Origin: an uncultured bacterium
GTDB lineage: Bacteria > Bacillota_I > Bacilli_A > RF39 > UBA660
Assembly: GCA_905215145.1 (NCBI GenBank)
Contig: CAJMOW010000045.1
Span: forward strand, 1 to 9,283
DNA length: 9,283 nucleotides
Direction of reading: 5' to 3'
Below are positions 1-7,398 of this stretch, piece after piece; position 1 is the stretch's first letter, and each line of letters starts with the position of its first letter. The notes under the pieces are model-generated. The model searched no databases and had not been told where the DNA came from. It saw only the letters and a list, made by a program, of their open reading frames with translations. The position numbers and the translations under genes are program-made.

Positions 1-358
1 CAGGAAAAATTTCAGTTGAATCATCACCCGTAAACAATCCGTTGGCCTTAAAATAAATAAGATATGGTGCACATTGACCTTTTGAAAAATATTCTTTTAT
101 TGTATAACCTGACCAGGCAAGTACATCTTGTGTATTTTCATCTTTTCTATAGGACCAATTTGTACTTCTAAGACCATCATATATAGCATATTGATTTCCA
201 AACTCATAACCATCATTAGTTTTTACATAACTAAATTGTCCTTCGTTTCCTTTTCCATCATTATAATAGCATGTTTTTGTTTCCTCAGCATCTACTCTAA
301 TAATACAACAAAAAATACAAATAAACATAAATATAAAATAATGGTATCTTTTTTTCAT
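1..358 (-). CDS. secreted protein of unknown function (N-terminal part, runs off the left edge)
   Basis: Reading leftwards from ATG at 358 gives 119 open codons with no stop before the window ends, so the C-terminus is missing. The product starts MKKRYHYFIFMFICIFCC, a basic start followed by a hydrophobic stretch to about residue 21, then RVDAEE, which looks like a Sec signal peptide with cleavage near the VDA-E position. The mature part is polar and aromatic-rich (CYYNDGKG, then SYVKTNDGYEFGNQYAIYDG) and has two visible cysteines, in KTCYY and GQCAPY. An AGAGGTGA ribosome binding site lies just upstream, and an extended -10 promoter precedes that, so the gene appears to be transcribed separately from virD4. 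I do not recognise the family. It may be an accessory surface protein of the element or the first gene after it. The reading frame is secure; the function is unknown. Confidence 0.85.
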   Translation of the reverse strand, partial: MKKRYHYFIFMFICIFCCIIRVDAEETKTCYYNDGKGNEGQFSYVKTNDGYEFGNQYAIYDGLRSTNWSYRKDENTQDVLAWSGYTIKEYFSKGQCAPYLIYFKANGLFTGDDSTEIFP

Positions 359-361
359 AAA

Positions 362-369
362 TCACCTCT
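362..369 (-). promoter_or_regulatory. ribosome binding site of the secreted-protein gene
   Basis: On the minus strand the sequence AGAGGTGA precedes ATG at 358, with the AGAGG core six bases from the start codon. It fixes the start of the partial secreted-protein gene. Confidence 0.8.
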
Positions 370-380
370 AACTACAATTA

Positions 381-391
381 ATTATATCATA
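381..391 (-). promoter_or_regulatory. extended -10 promoter for the secreted-protein gene
   Basis: The minus strand reads TATGATATAAT, a full match to the Gram-positive extended -10 consensus TRTGNTATAAT. No good -35 box lies upstream, as is usual for extended -10 promoters. Transcription would start near position 374, leaving a leader of about 16 bases that holds the ribosome binding site. It abuts the T-tract of the preceding terminator-like hairpin. Confidence 0.6.
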
Positions 392-424
392 AAAAAAACA
401 GTAAATATACTATTATATACTGTT
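391..424 (-). terminator. probable rho-independent terminator after virD4
   Basis: On the minus strand, starting seven bases after the virD4 stop codon, AACAGTA (418-424) pairs with TACTGTT (397-403). Additional A/T pairing extends inward across a bulge (TATA against ATATA), and the 3' arm runs into eight T residues (391-398). The stem is short of G and C, so termination may be partial, but the position and the T-run fit the end of the conjugation operon. Confidence 0.6.
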
Positions 425-431
425 AATTTTA

Positions 432-2471
432 TCATTCATCATTGAAAAAATCATCAAAAAATTGGTCATCAGTTATGTTTTCTTTTATGTTAGTATTGGA
501 ATTACTTTTTTGTTCAACAATTGCATCTTTATTTTTTTCAACTGTTTTTTCTTCTTCTATTATTTTATTTTCCTTAGATTTTTCTTTTTCAAGTCTTTCT
601 TCTTCTTCGAGTTCTGCTATTTTAGCATCTATTTTTTTAACTAAATCATCAACATTTAAAGATGGTTTTGGACTTTTCTTTGGCATATCAGGCATATCAA
701 ACAATGGTGGGAAATCAGAATTTTCGCCCATACCTTTCATCATTTCATTTATTTTTTCATCTTTTTTTGCTTGAACAAAAGCCTTCAAATCAAATATTTT
801 AACAGGAAGTTTAGTTCTTGTTGGATATAGTGCTGGTTGCTTTGTCATTCCCCATTCAATTTTATGATCAAATTTTAACTTTGTTTTAAAAGGACGCATT
901 CTTGATCTTAAAATTAAAGCATCTTCTTCTTTAAAGTTTTGTAAATCTGTTACTGTTACAAGTGGTCTTGAGTCAGTTTTATCATCTTTCTTTGACTTAA
1001 CATCTCCACACATTTTACTAATTTCTTCTAAAGCTGCAAGTTCTGTACTTAACAAGTAAATTGTATTACCACAGTTTCCTCTAATAGTTTCTGCTTTTTC
1101 TTTTCCATAAACATCATTTAATTGTGAAAAGTTCTGAATTATAAATGAAAGTTTAATATTTCTAGAACGTGCTGCAGATACCATAGCATCAACATCAGAA
1201 AGAGGTGGCATGTTAGCAAACTCATCAAGTAAAAAATTAGTTCTATGTTTTAATTTTCCACCTGGATTTTCTTGTGCAACTCTAACTAATGTTTCATAAC
1301 ATTGTTTTAAGAAAATTGTAACAAGCGAATGATAGGTTTTCTTTTCATCTTGAATTACAATAAATACTGCTGTTTTCTTTCTACCAATATCCTCCATATC
1401 AAAATCATTATGCGCAAGCATTTCTGATAATGTTTCACGTGAAGAAAATAATTGAATTTTTTGATTAAATACAGATAAAATACTTCCTTTTGTTTCACTT
1501 GGAGCACTTATAGTGGCATTAACTTTTATGCTTTCTGTTGAAGTAGTAGGTTTACTATTAAAATATTCTTTTATATATGTTGTTCCACCTATTTTATTTT
1601 CTCCAACTGTTGCCATATAATTAATACTATTAATATTTACTTCATCTTCGGCTGCATCTTGAAATAAAGCAAATGCTAATCCTGAAAAATAATCTGCAGA
1701 TGTGTTTTCCCAGAATGGATCTTGACCTTTATTATTTTCATCATAAAGTATATTTTTAGCTAAGTCTTCCAATAATTCTATAGCTTTATCTGTATTTCCT
1801 TGTTGATATAATTTATATGGAATTGAAAACGGATTCCAACAATTTCCTTTTTCTGGGTCACGAAAATTTAAAAGAATTATGTTATACCCTCTTTTTTCTA
1901 GTTCTTTTGCAGTTCCCTCATATAACTCACCTTTAGGGTCTGTTACAATCATTGATTCTCCTGCTTTTGCCATAACTCTAATAAAAGGGAATGAAATTGC
2001 TTGTGATTTACCACTACCAGTTGATCCTATTATCATATTATGATATCCACCAGTATCAAGCCATATTTCTTTACCATTATTGTAAATTGGTATACCACCT
2101 TTTGAAATATTATCATCTATTGGTTTAACAACAACAATATTACTAGAATTTTTCATTTCTTTATCTTTACACCAACGTGAATAACCTTTTTCATCTTTTT
2201 TACCTAATTCTAAACCCACACCTTTTTCTCTTTCAAAAATTTTTGAAGAAACTCCTGTTAAAATGACAGCTAAAACACCTATATAAACACATATTGTAGC
2301 TAATAAATATTTAGGTTGAAAAGCAGGTAACGGATTAAATCCATGAAATGTACCATCATTCGCAAATGATGATAAATTTAATACTAATATTGCTGCAAAA
2401 TACAAAAGTATTATACTAAATATGAAAAATATTTTTAAATCTTTTGATTCTACTCTAAGTTTTAATTTCAT
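432..2471 (-). CDS. virD4: VirD4/TraG-type coupling ATPase of a type IV secretion system
   Basis: This is the coupling protein that brings the relaxase-DNA complex to the mating channel and uses ATP. From ATG at 2471 it has 679 residues: two N-terminal membrane helices (about 13-33 and 55-73), Walker A GSTGSGKS at 149-156, TDPKGELY shortly after (from about 177), Walker B LLDEF at 414-418 followed by ANMPPL, and the QNFSQL motif typical of VirD4/TraG proteins. After about residue 565 comes a disordered, Lys/Glu-rich tail with coiled-coil character, ending in an acidic segment with paired phenylalanines (DDQFFDDFFNDE). The start at 2471 is chosen because GGAGG lies six bases upstream. The frame is also open to a TTG at 2537 touching the stop of the lipoprotein gene, but that TTG has no ribosome binding site. 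It ends in TGA followed at once by an in-frame TAA. Family assignment is firm. Confidence 0.95.
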   Translation of the reverse strand: MKLKLRVESKDLKIFFIFSIILLYFAAILVLNLSSFANDGTFHGFNPLPAFQPKYLLATICVYIGVLAVILTGVSSKIFEREKGVGLELGKKDEKGYSRWCKDKEMKNSSNIVVVKPIDDNISKGGIPIYNNGKEIWLDTGGYHNMIIGSTGSGKSQAISFPFIRVMAKAGESMIVTDPKGELYEGTAKELEKRGYNIILLNFRDPEKGNCWNPFSIPYKLYQQGNTDKAIELLEDLAKNILYDENNKGQDPFWENTSADYFSGLAFALFQDAAEDEVNINSINYMATVGENKIGGTTYIKEYFNSKPTTSTESIKVNATISAPSETKGSILSVFNQKIQLFSSRETLSEMLAHNDFDMEDIGRKKTAVFIVIQDEKKTYHSLVTIFLKQCYETLVRVAQENPGGKLKHRTNFLLDEFANMPPLSDVDAMVSAARSRNIKLSFIIQNFSQLNDVYGKEKAETIRGNCGNTIYLLSTELAALEEISKMCGDVKSKKDDKTDSRPLVTVTDLQNFKEEDALILRSRMRPFKTKLKFDHKIEWGMTKQPALYPTRTKLPVKIFDLKAFVQAKKDEKINEMMKGMGENSDFPPLFDMPDMPKKSPKPSLNVDDLVKKIDAKIAELEEEERLEKEKSKENKIIEEEKTVEKNKDAIVEQKSNSNTNIKENITDDQFFDDFFNDE

Positions 2472-2477
2472 AACAAG

Positions 2478-2482
2478 CCTCC
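2478..2482 (-). promoter_or_regulatory. ribosome binding site that sets the virD4 start
   Basis: GGAGG on the minus strand lies six bases before ATG 2471. It favours this ATG over the longer in-frame TTG start at 2537, making the first 22 codons of the longer reading untranslated spacer. Confidence 0.8.
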
Positions 2483-2490
2483 ATACAGAC

Positions 2491-2525
2491 ATAAAAAATG
2501 CTATATATATATTAACATTTTTTAT
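2491..2525 (-). repeat. perfect 10-bp inverted repeat in the leader of virD4
   Basis: On the minus strand ATAAAAAATG (2516-2525) is the exact reverse complement of CATTTTTTAT (2491-2500), with a 15-base AT-rich loop that can itself pair in part. It sits in the 66-base spacer between the lipoprotein stop and the virD4 start. It could be a weak attenuator, an RNA processing site or an mRNA-stabilising structure. With only one G-C pair in the stem, thermodynamic strength is low, and in such AT-rich DNA it may be chance. Confidence 0.45.
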
Positions 2526-2537
2526 TTTTTCTTTCAA
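2509..2537 (-). promoter_or_regulatory. possible internal promoter upstream of virD4
   Basis: The minus strand shows TTGAAA (2532-2537, five of six matches to the -35 consensus), a 17-base spacer, and TAATAT (2509-2514, four of six matches to the -10 consensus). It starts exactly after the lipoprotein stop codon. This could give virD4 its own transcript, but AT-rich sequence produces such matches readily, so the call is tentative. Confidence 0.3.
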
Positions 2538-3212
2538 TTAAATTTTATTAGCTTTTTTCTTTTTTGTATTAATTATCAAAAATGTAATACCACCTAACAT
2601 AAGTGTTGTACCAACAACTACCACTAATGGAACATTATCTATTAGATATTGCATGATTGTCATATTTTTTTTACTTTTATCATAAACAAAAATTATAGGT
2701 TTATTAGAAGCATTTTCTCTTGTAATATACCAAGTATGTTTTTTACCAACAATTTTATCAGCATTGGATTGAATTACTTTATAATTACTATTTATATTTA
2801 TAGTTACTGAATCTAATTCTTCATATACATCGAAACAATAAAATTTATTGCCAGTTAAAATAGAAACCTCATTTTCTTTAGCATCAACTGAAAAGAATTG
2901 ATAACAAGAATTAGCAATATTTGAATCATTCAATTGATTATCATCATAAACAAAATTAAAACTAAATTTGTTATCTTTTAAAGTTTTAATGTTGTAATAT
3001 TTAATTTCTTTTAAATTTGAATTATCGTAAGTAAGTCTTGACTCGCTAAATAAGGCTGGTAACCTATATTGAGTACCATCTATCATTTCCTCAGAACTTT
3101 CTGGTATATAAACAGTATGCTCTGAAAATGAACTATCAATATTTAAATTGTATTCTACTGAACAACCAGTAATTAATATCAAAATAATAATAAACAAACT
3201 TTTATTTTTCAA
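2538..3212 (-). CDS. lipoprotein with a C-terminal membrane anchor, possibly LppM/DUF3153-like
   Basis: The 224-residue product has a lipoprotein signal peptide with lipobox ITGC (Cys17), an extracytoplasmic domain of about 170 residues, then a second membrane helix at about 193-215 and a short KKKK-containing cytosolic tail. It would therefore be held in the membrane at both ends. The SVEYNLNIDSSFS strand straight after the lipobox and the terminal helix recall LppM/DUF3153-type lipoproteins; this is a resemblance by eye, not an established match. Two cysteines (103 and 126) could form a disulfide. The start is TTG at 3212, supported by GGAGGT eight bases upstream and by the lack of any in-frame ATG before the lipobox. 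It follows the CHAP gene by two bases and precedes virD4, so it is probably co-transcribed and may be a channel-associated surface subunit. Its function is unknown. Confidence 0.85.
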   Translation of the reverse strand: MKNKSLFIIILILITGCSVEYNLNIDSSFSEHTVYIPESSEEMIDGTQYRLPALFSESRLTYDNSNLKEIKYYNIKTLKDNKFSFNFVYDDNQLNDSNIANSCYQFFSVDAKENEVSILTGNKFYCFDVYEELDSVTININSNYKVIQSNADKIVGKKHTWYITRENASNKPIIFVYDKSKKNMTIMQYLIDNVPLVVVVGTTLMLGGITFLIINTKKKKANKI

Positions 3213-3214
3213 GT

Positions 3215-5590
3215 CTAACTACCTCCAATATGTTTAGTTAAATATATTATACATTTCGCACCACCGGAATGAGAATTTAAAAAAGTAGATCTTGTTTCAT
3301 TTCTTAATTTAAAGCATGGTGTTGAAGGATTAGACGTACAATTTTCAAATCTTCTCCTGTAGCTTCCAGGGTCACCGTTAGAACATGCGAATCCATTTGC
3401 ATCCAAAGCCGCTTCTACAGCACTCCAAGAACCATATTTTAATGAATAAGAACCATAATTAGCTGCAGAATCTGAAAATGTTATATTATTTTCAGCTACT
3501 TGCTCAACAATTCCGACATGACCATAAGGATTAATAGAATTTCCTTTCCATGATATTATAGATCCTGCTAAAATTTCACAATTTTTATCAGAAAAATAAC
3601 AAGTTTCAAATTTTGCTGCACTTTTTGTTTCGCAAAAACCAGCACCATTGGAACTACCCTCATGACCACTACTCCACCATAAATCAGGATTATCAGAATA
3701 TAAAATTTTTGTGATTTCTCTTGCTCTAAATTGTGCATACCAAGCACATTCACCAATATTACATGGTCTACTATCGGTTGTACCAAAATAATTAGTATCA
3801 TTTGCATCTGGTGCTTCCACTCTCATATAAAAACCGGTAGTTGAATCTAACTGCAAACCATTAGAAATAGATTTTTCAATTGAAATATCATTACCAAACA
3901 AAGCCTTTAAAATTGCAACATATTCCTGAGGATCAACTTTTTGAGCTTTCTCAAAATCAAATGTAGAATAATATACCTTACCATCTTTCATTATTTTTAA
4001 ATTAATAACAGAAGCAACTGCTTTTTTAGTACTATCTGTAACAATACTAGAATCAAAATTATCCTCTACAATTTCATTATTAGAAACATTAACTAATAGT
4101 TTTGAAATAATTGTTAAAGCGTAAGCTTTTTTTATTTCATCATTATATTTAGCAGCATCTCTTTCTACAATTGTTTCAACGTATTCACTTAAAGAATATT
4201 TTCCAATTACATTTCCTTCTTTGTCTTTTACAGTAATACCTGATGATTGAATACTATATGCAGTATAATTACTTTTATCATCCGCATTATGTGTTGAATA
4301 AAAAGATCTGGCTTGACTCATAATTTCATTTGTCATTTGACTTGCTAAGGCTTTTTTTCTTTCGTCAGACAAATTTTTATAATCACAATTATCACAGTTT
4401 ATATATTTATTTGGGACATAAGTTTCTGTTAGATAATTTTTATACTTTTCTTCAGAAAAATACCACTTCTTTGTATCACCATCTGCATTATCACATGATT
4501 TTTCACTAGTTAAAACACCATTAGAATAAGTTCCACATTCAAACATATTCTTAATTAAATCTTTAGGATCTCCTTTTACAGCTCCATATTTATTTTTTAA
4601 TTCACTAGAACTACCTATAAATGTACCAGTTTCATCCGTAACTTCTTCATCCTTTGAATCATCCGTTTTTTTATCATCGTCTTCATCAGAGTTATCATCA
4701 TCTAATTTTTTATCAACTATATCTGGATTAACAACCTTAGAGTAAAAAACAGCAGTATTAGTATAATATCTAACTTTATCTTCATCAACAGTACTTTTAT
4801 CATAATATTTTTCATTACTCATATAATTATTCATTGTATTCTCAATATTGTTGAGATAAACACCCTGATCTGTTTCAAAACCATTTAAAGTTATAGCATT
4901 CCATATTCTTTGACCAGTTTCTTCAATGGCAGTAATTACATTAGAAATAACTTGAATGGCATAAGCGATAGCTAAGACAACCAATAGAATCACTAAAAAG
5001 TGCATCAAGAATGAAAAAAATCCTACAGCAATTGATAAAAATAAACCAGGATTTTTCTTTATAAACTTGATTATAAGTTTTTGAAAAGATGGTTTGTTTA
5101 CATTTTTATTTTTTCTGCCACCAAATAAATTTTTGAAGCGATTACTCTTACCTGGTGACGTATCAGAGTTTTCACCTGGTACCGAATTAGATCCTAAAGA
5201 CTGACTTCTATTAGAATTTAATTTGGGTATTTTATTTAAACCTCTTCGCTTATTTAAAGCACTTGCTAATTTATTATTTCCAAGCTTGTTTCTTCCTAAA
5301 TTATTTTTATTTAACCCAGGCATTTTATTATTAGAATTTTTGTTATTAGCGTTTTTTATTTTATTAACTGGATTTTTATTATTTTTACTATTTGATAATT
5401 TTTCATCTAGTTTGTTTATACCACGATTTGCAAAATTAGAAACAGATGAAGGTTCATTTGCTGTTTCTAATTCTGGAAAATCATCAATTTGTTCTATTTC
5501 TTCTGGTACACTTTGTGTACTATCTATTTCATTTAATTCTTGAGGTGATTCTACTATAGAATCATTATCCTCAATGTTTTTTTGATCCAT
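3215..5590 (-). CDS. membrane-anchored CHAP-domain peptidoglycan hydrolase of the conjugation machine (VirB1-like role)
   Basis: This protein should open the cell wall for the mating channel. From ATG at 5590 it has 791 residues: an acidic start (to about 45), an Asn/Lys-rich low-complexity cytosolic arm (about 60-175), one membrane segment (about 184-218), an extracytoplasmic linker with a run of Asp/Lys (about 295-320), a middle domain (about 450-550) with faint SpoIID/LytB likeness, and a C-terminal CHAP domain. The CHAP catalytic Cys is Cys615 in GECAWYAQFRA and the His is His691 in YGHVGIVEQ. Thirteen cysteines all lie outside the membrane. No lysozyme domain is visible, unlike the two-enzyme CwlT/Orf14 proteins of Tn916. 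The start is set by AGGTGA five bases before ATG 5590; a GTG nine bases earlier overlaps that site and is less likely. The gene lies between virB4 and the lipoprotein gene in one operon. Confidence 0.9.
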   Translation of the reverse strand: MDQKNIEDNDSIVESPQELNEIDSTQSVPEEIEQIDDFPELETANEPSSVSNFANRGINKLDEKLSNSKNNKNPVNKIKNANNKNSNNKMPGLNKNNLGRNKLGNNKLASALNKRRGLNKIPKLNSNRSQSLGSNSVPGENSDTSPGKSNRFKNLFGGRKNKNVNKPSFQKLIIKFIKKNPGLFLSIAVGFFSFLMHFLVILLVVLAIAYAIQVISNVITAIEETGQRIWNAITLNGFETDQGVYLNNIENTMNNYMSNEKYYDKSTVDEDKVRYYTNTAVFYSKVVNPDIVDKKLDDDNSDEDDDKKTDDSKDEEVTDETGTFIGSSSELKNKYGAVKGDPKDLIKNMFECGTYSNGVLTSEKSCDNADGDTKKWYFSEEKYKNYLTETYVPNKYINCDNCDYKNLSDERKKALASQMTNEIMSQARSFYSTHNADDKSNYTAYSIQSSGITVKDKEGNVIGKYSLSEYVETIVERDAAKYNDEIKKAYALTIISKLLVNVSNNEIVEDNFDSSIVTDSTKKAVASVINLKIMKDGKVYYSTFDFEKAQKVDPQEYVAILKALFGNDISIEKSISNGLQLDSTTGFYMRVEAPDANDTNYFGTTDSRPCNIGECAWYAQFRAREITKILYSDNPDLWWSSGHEGSSNGAGFCETKSAAKFETCYFSDKNCEILAGSIISWKGNSINPYGHVGIVEQVAENNITFSDSAANYGSYSLKYGSWSAVEAALDANGFACSNGDPGSYRRRFENCTSNPSTPCFKLRNETRSTFLNSHSGGAKCIIYLTKHIGGS
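3221..3226 (-). promoter_or_regulatory. ribosome binding site that supports the TTG start of the lipoprotein gene
   Basis: GGAGGT on the minus strand lies eight bases before TTG 3212. The site lies inside the last codons of the CHAP gene, which suggests translational coupling between the two genes. Confidence 0.75.
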
Positions 5591-5595
5591 TAGAA

Positions 5596-5601
5596 TCACC
5601 T
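5596..5601 (-). promoter_or_regulatory. ribosome binding site that sets the CHAP-protein start
   Basis: AGGTGA on the minus strand is five bases before ATG 5590. The possible GTG start at 5599 falls inside this site, so ATG 5590 is preferred. The gap to the virB4 stop is 23 bases. Confidence 0.75.
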
Positions 5602-5613
5602 ACTTTACTTATA

Positions 5614-7398
5614 TTATAATCCTCCGCCTTCACCAAACGAATCTAATTCTTCATCGGTTACAATTATGTTAATTCGCATTCTTCTATTACCACATACGAA
5701 TAAAGCTTCACCTTGAGAATATCTTTTTATACTATCTTTTTCATTTTCATTTAAATCTATTAATTTTGATAAATCTTCTACTGCTTGTTTTTTAAGTCCC
5801 ATTACTAAATAATAAGAAGCATTATCAAATATAGCTTTACCTTGTGTTATAACAGCTGGATCAGTAAAATCACTTGGTTGTTGTGTAATTATTATTGTTC
5901 CAGTATTATACTTTCTAGCTCTTCTTTGTATTTGAGCTAAGAATTCAGCTCCTAATGAGTTATTTGAACCTAACAATACATGTGCTTCATCTACTGTAAG
6001 AATCGTATCAACACTCTTATCAAGAGTTAAACTCCAAGCATATTTTAAAATATTAAAGAATAAAGCATTTCTAATATTAGTATCTGCATTCATTAATTCT
6101 CTTATATTAAACACAATAAAATTAGTAGTTGGAGATATTGTTGTATGCCCATCAAAATAATATCTAAGTTCATTAATAATAGGTCTTACTTTTAACTCCA
6201 ATATTTCCATTACATTTCTTTCTTGTGTCTTTTCTGTCATAGACATAAGTTTACCTTTAATAGTTGTATAAACATCTGAGAAAGTCGGGAAATCATTGCT
6301 TTTAAATCTAGTAAAATCAGAATTAAAATCTATACCAAATCTTTTATATGTTTCTTGTAGTACTTCACTAAACATATTTACAACATCTTCAGTAATACTA
6401 GGATCATAATATTTTAAAAATGCCTTTACTGTTTGTATAGTTCTAGTTAAAACAGTATATCCTAGTCCTTGAGCCATTTCTTCTTCATCTGCATCAACTA
6501 CAACTTCAAGTGGATTGATCATTCCATATTCTCCACCTTTTCCTAAATCAATGAAATCACCATCATATTTTTTAGTCATTTCTTCAAGTTCGCCTTCTGG
6601 ATCTATCATTACTAACTTAGAACCATTACGTAAGTGAGATCTTATCATTAATTTAGCAGCTGTACTTTTACCACTACCAGATGTACCAAGTATAATTAAA
6701 TTTGCATTGTTTCTATTATTTTCTTTTTTTATCTTATATAAGAATTGATTAAATAATATTACTCCTCCAGAAAAATCCACACCAAGTAAAGTAGATAATC
6801 CTGGGTCTTTTATACTATCAAATATAAATGGATACATTGCAGCAATTGTTGGAGAAGGAATAGGAGTTCCTATTCTATCTTCAATTTCTTGTTTTGGATA
6901 AATAGGTATTATAGATTTTAATACCTTTTCTTGTTCAAATCTTAAAGGAATAGCTCTCATTTCCATAGCTTCTAAATAATTTTTTACTTGTAATTTTTTA
7001 GCTACTAGATCATCTTGTGAATCAGCAGTAACCATTATGTGCATTTGAAAATCATATATTTTTGATTGTGTAGAAGCAAGCATTGTAATAAATTGTTCCA
7101 AAGATTCATAATCAAGTCTTATTCTTTCTTGTAACGTTTTATCATTTTCTTGTTGATATCTTACTTTTAAATCTGCGATTTCCTTATTTATCATTTTACT
7201 TATTACACTAAATGGAAGTGGAATATGTTTTATAACGATTTTTATTCCAGATAAACTCGTTAATTGAGATAAAAATCCAGGATCTATAAATTTTGGATAT
7301 GATATTACTGTAAGTATAGTAGAATATTTATCACTAATTATAAAATCAGATGCTCTATATTCTAAGCCTTTTGGCGCTATTTGTTGACGTATATCCAT
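5614..7398 (-). CDS. virB4: VirB4/TraE-type conjugation ATPase, CD1110-like family
   Basis: This is the conserved ATPase that powers assembly and transport of the secretion channel at the inner face of the membrane. The 594-residue product has an N-terminal region with the family-like stretches YSTILTVISYPKFIDPGFL and KHIPLPFSVISKMINKEIADL, then Walker A GTSGSGKST at 238-246, MIDPEGE at about 264-270, Walker B TILTVDEAHVLL at 465-476 (Asp470, Glu471), and RRARKYNTG leading into IIITQQPSDF, the usual VirB4 C-terminal motif. Length fits the CD1110-type VirB4 proteins, in which the part corresponding to the far N-terminus is carried by a separate TraC-like protein. The ATG shares one base with the stop of that gene (TAATG), and GGTGA lies just upstream, so translation is likely coupled to it. 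The reading frame is intact and the assignment is firm. Confidence 0.95.
   Translation of the reverse strand: MDIRQQIAPKGLEYRASDFIISDKYSTILTVISYPKFIDPGFLSQLTSLSGIKIVIKHIPLPFSVISKMINKEIADLKVRYQQENDKTLQERIRLDYESLEQFITMLASTQSKIYDFQMHIMVTADSQDDLVAKKLQVKNYLEAMEMRAIPLRFEQEKVLKSIIPIYPKQEIEDRIGTPIPSPTIAAMYPFIFDSIKDPGLSTLLGVDFSGGVILFNQFLYKIKKENNRNNANLIILGTSGSGKSTAAKLMIRSHLRNGSKLVMIDPEGELEEMTKKYDGDFIDLGKGGEYGMINPLEVVVDADEEEMAQGLGYTVLTRTIQTVKAFLKYYDPSITEDVVNMFSEVLQETYKRFGIDFNSDFTRFKSNDFPTFSDVYTTIKGKLMSMTEKTQERNVMEILELKVRPIINELRYYFDGHTTISPTTNFIVFNIRELMNADTNIRNALFFNILKYAWSLTLDKSVDTILTVDEAHVLLGSNNSLGAEFLAQIQRRARKYNTGTIIITQQPSDFTDPAVITQGKAIFDNASYYLVMGLKKQAVEDLSKLIDLNENEKDSIKRYSQGEALFVCGNRRMRINIIVTDEELDSFGEGGGL

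Noticed and set aside
432..434. TGA read as tryptophan (Mycoplasma code), suggested by TGA followed by TAA at the end of virD4
   Set aside because: Long frames in the window use TGG for tryptophan and contain no internal TGA, so TGA is a stop here.
128..445. Plus-strand open frame of about 105 codons at the left end
   Set aside because: It is antisense to the signal-peptide protein at 1-358 and covers the terminator; its product is a low-complexity Ile/Thr/Ser sequence with no sign of a real protein.
2472..2537. Longer virD4 starting at TTG 2537
   Set aside because: No ribosome binding site precedes the TTG, while ATG 2471 has GGAGG at ideal distance and starts right before the first membrane helix.
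3568..3807. Minus-strand frame of 79 codons inside the CHAP gene
   Set aside because: It overlaps the catalytic CHAP region in another frame and has no ribosome binding site or recognisable protein features.
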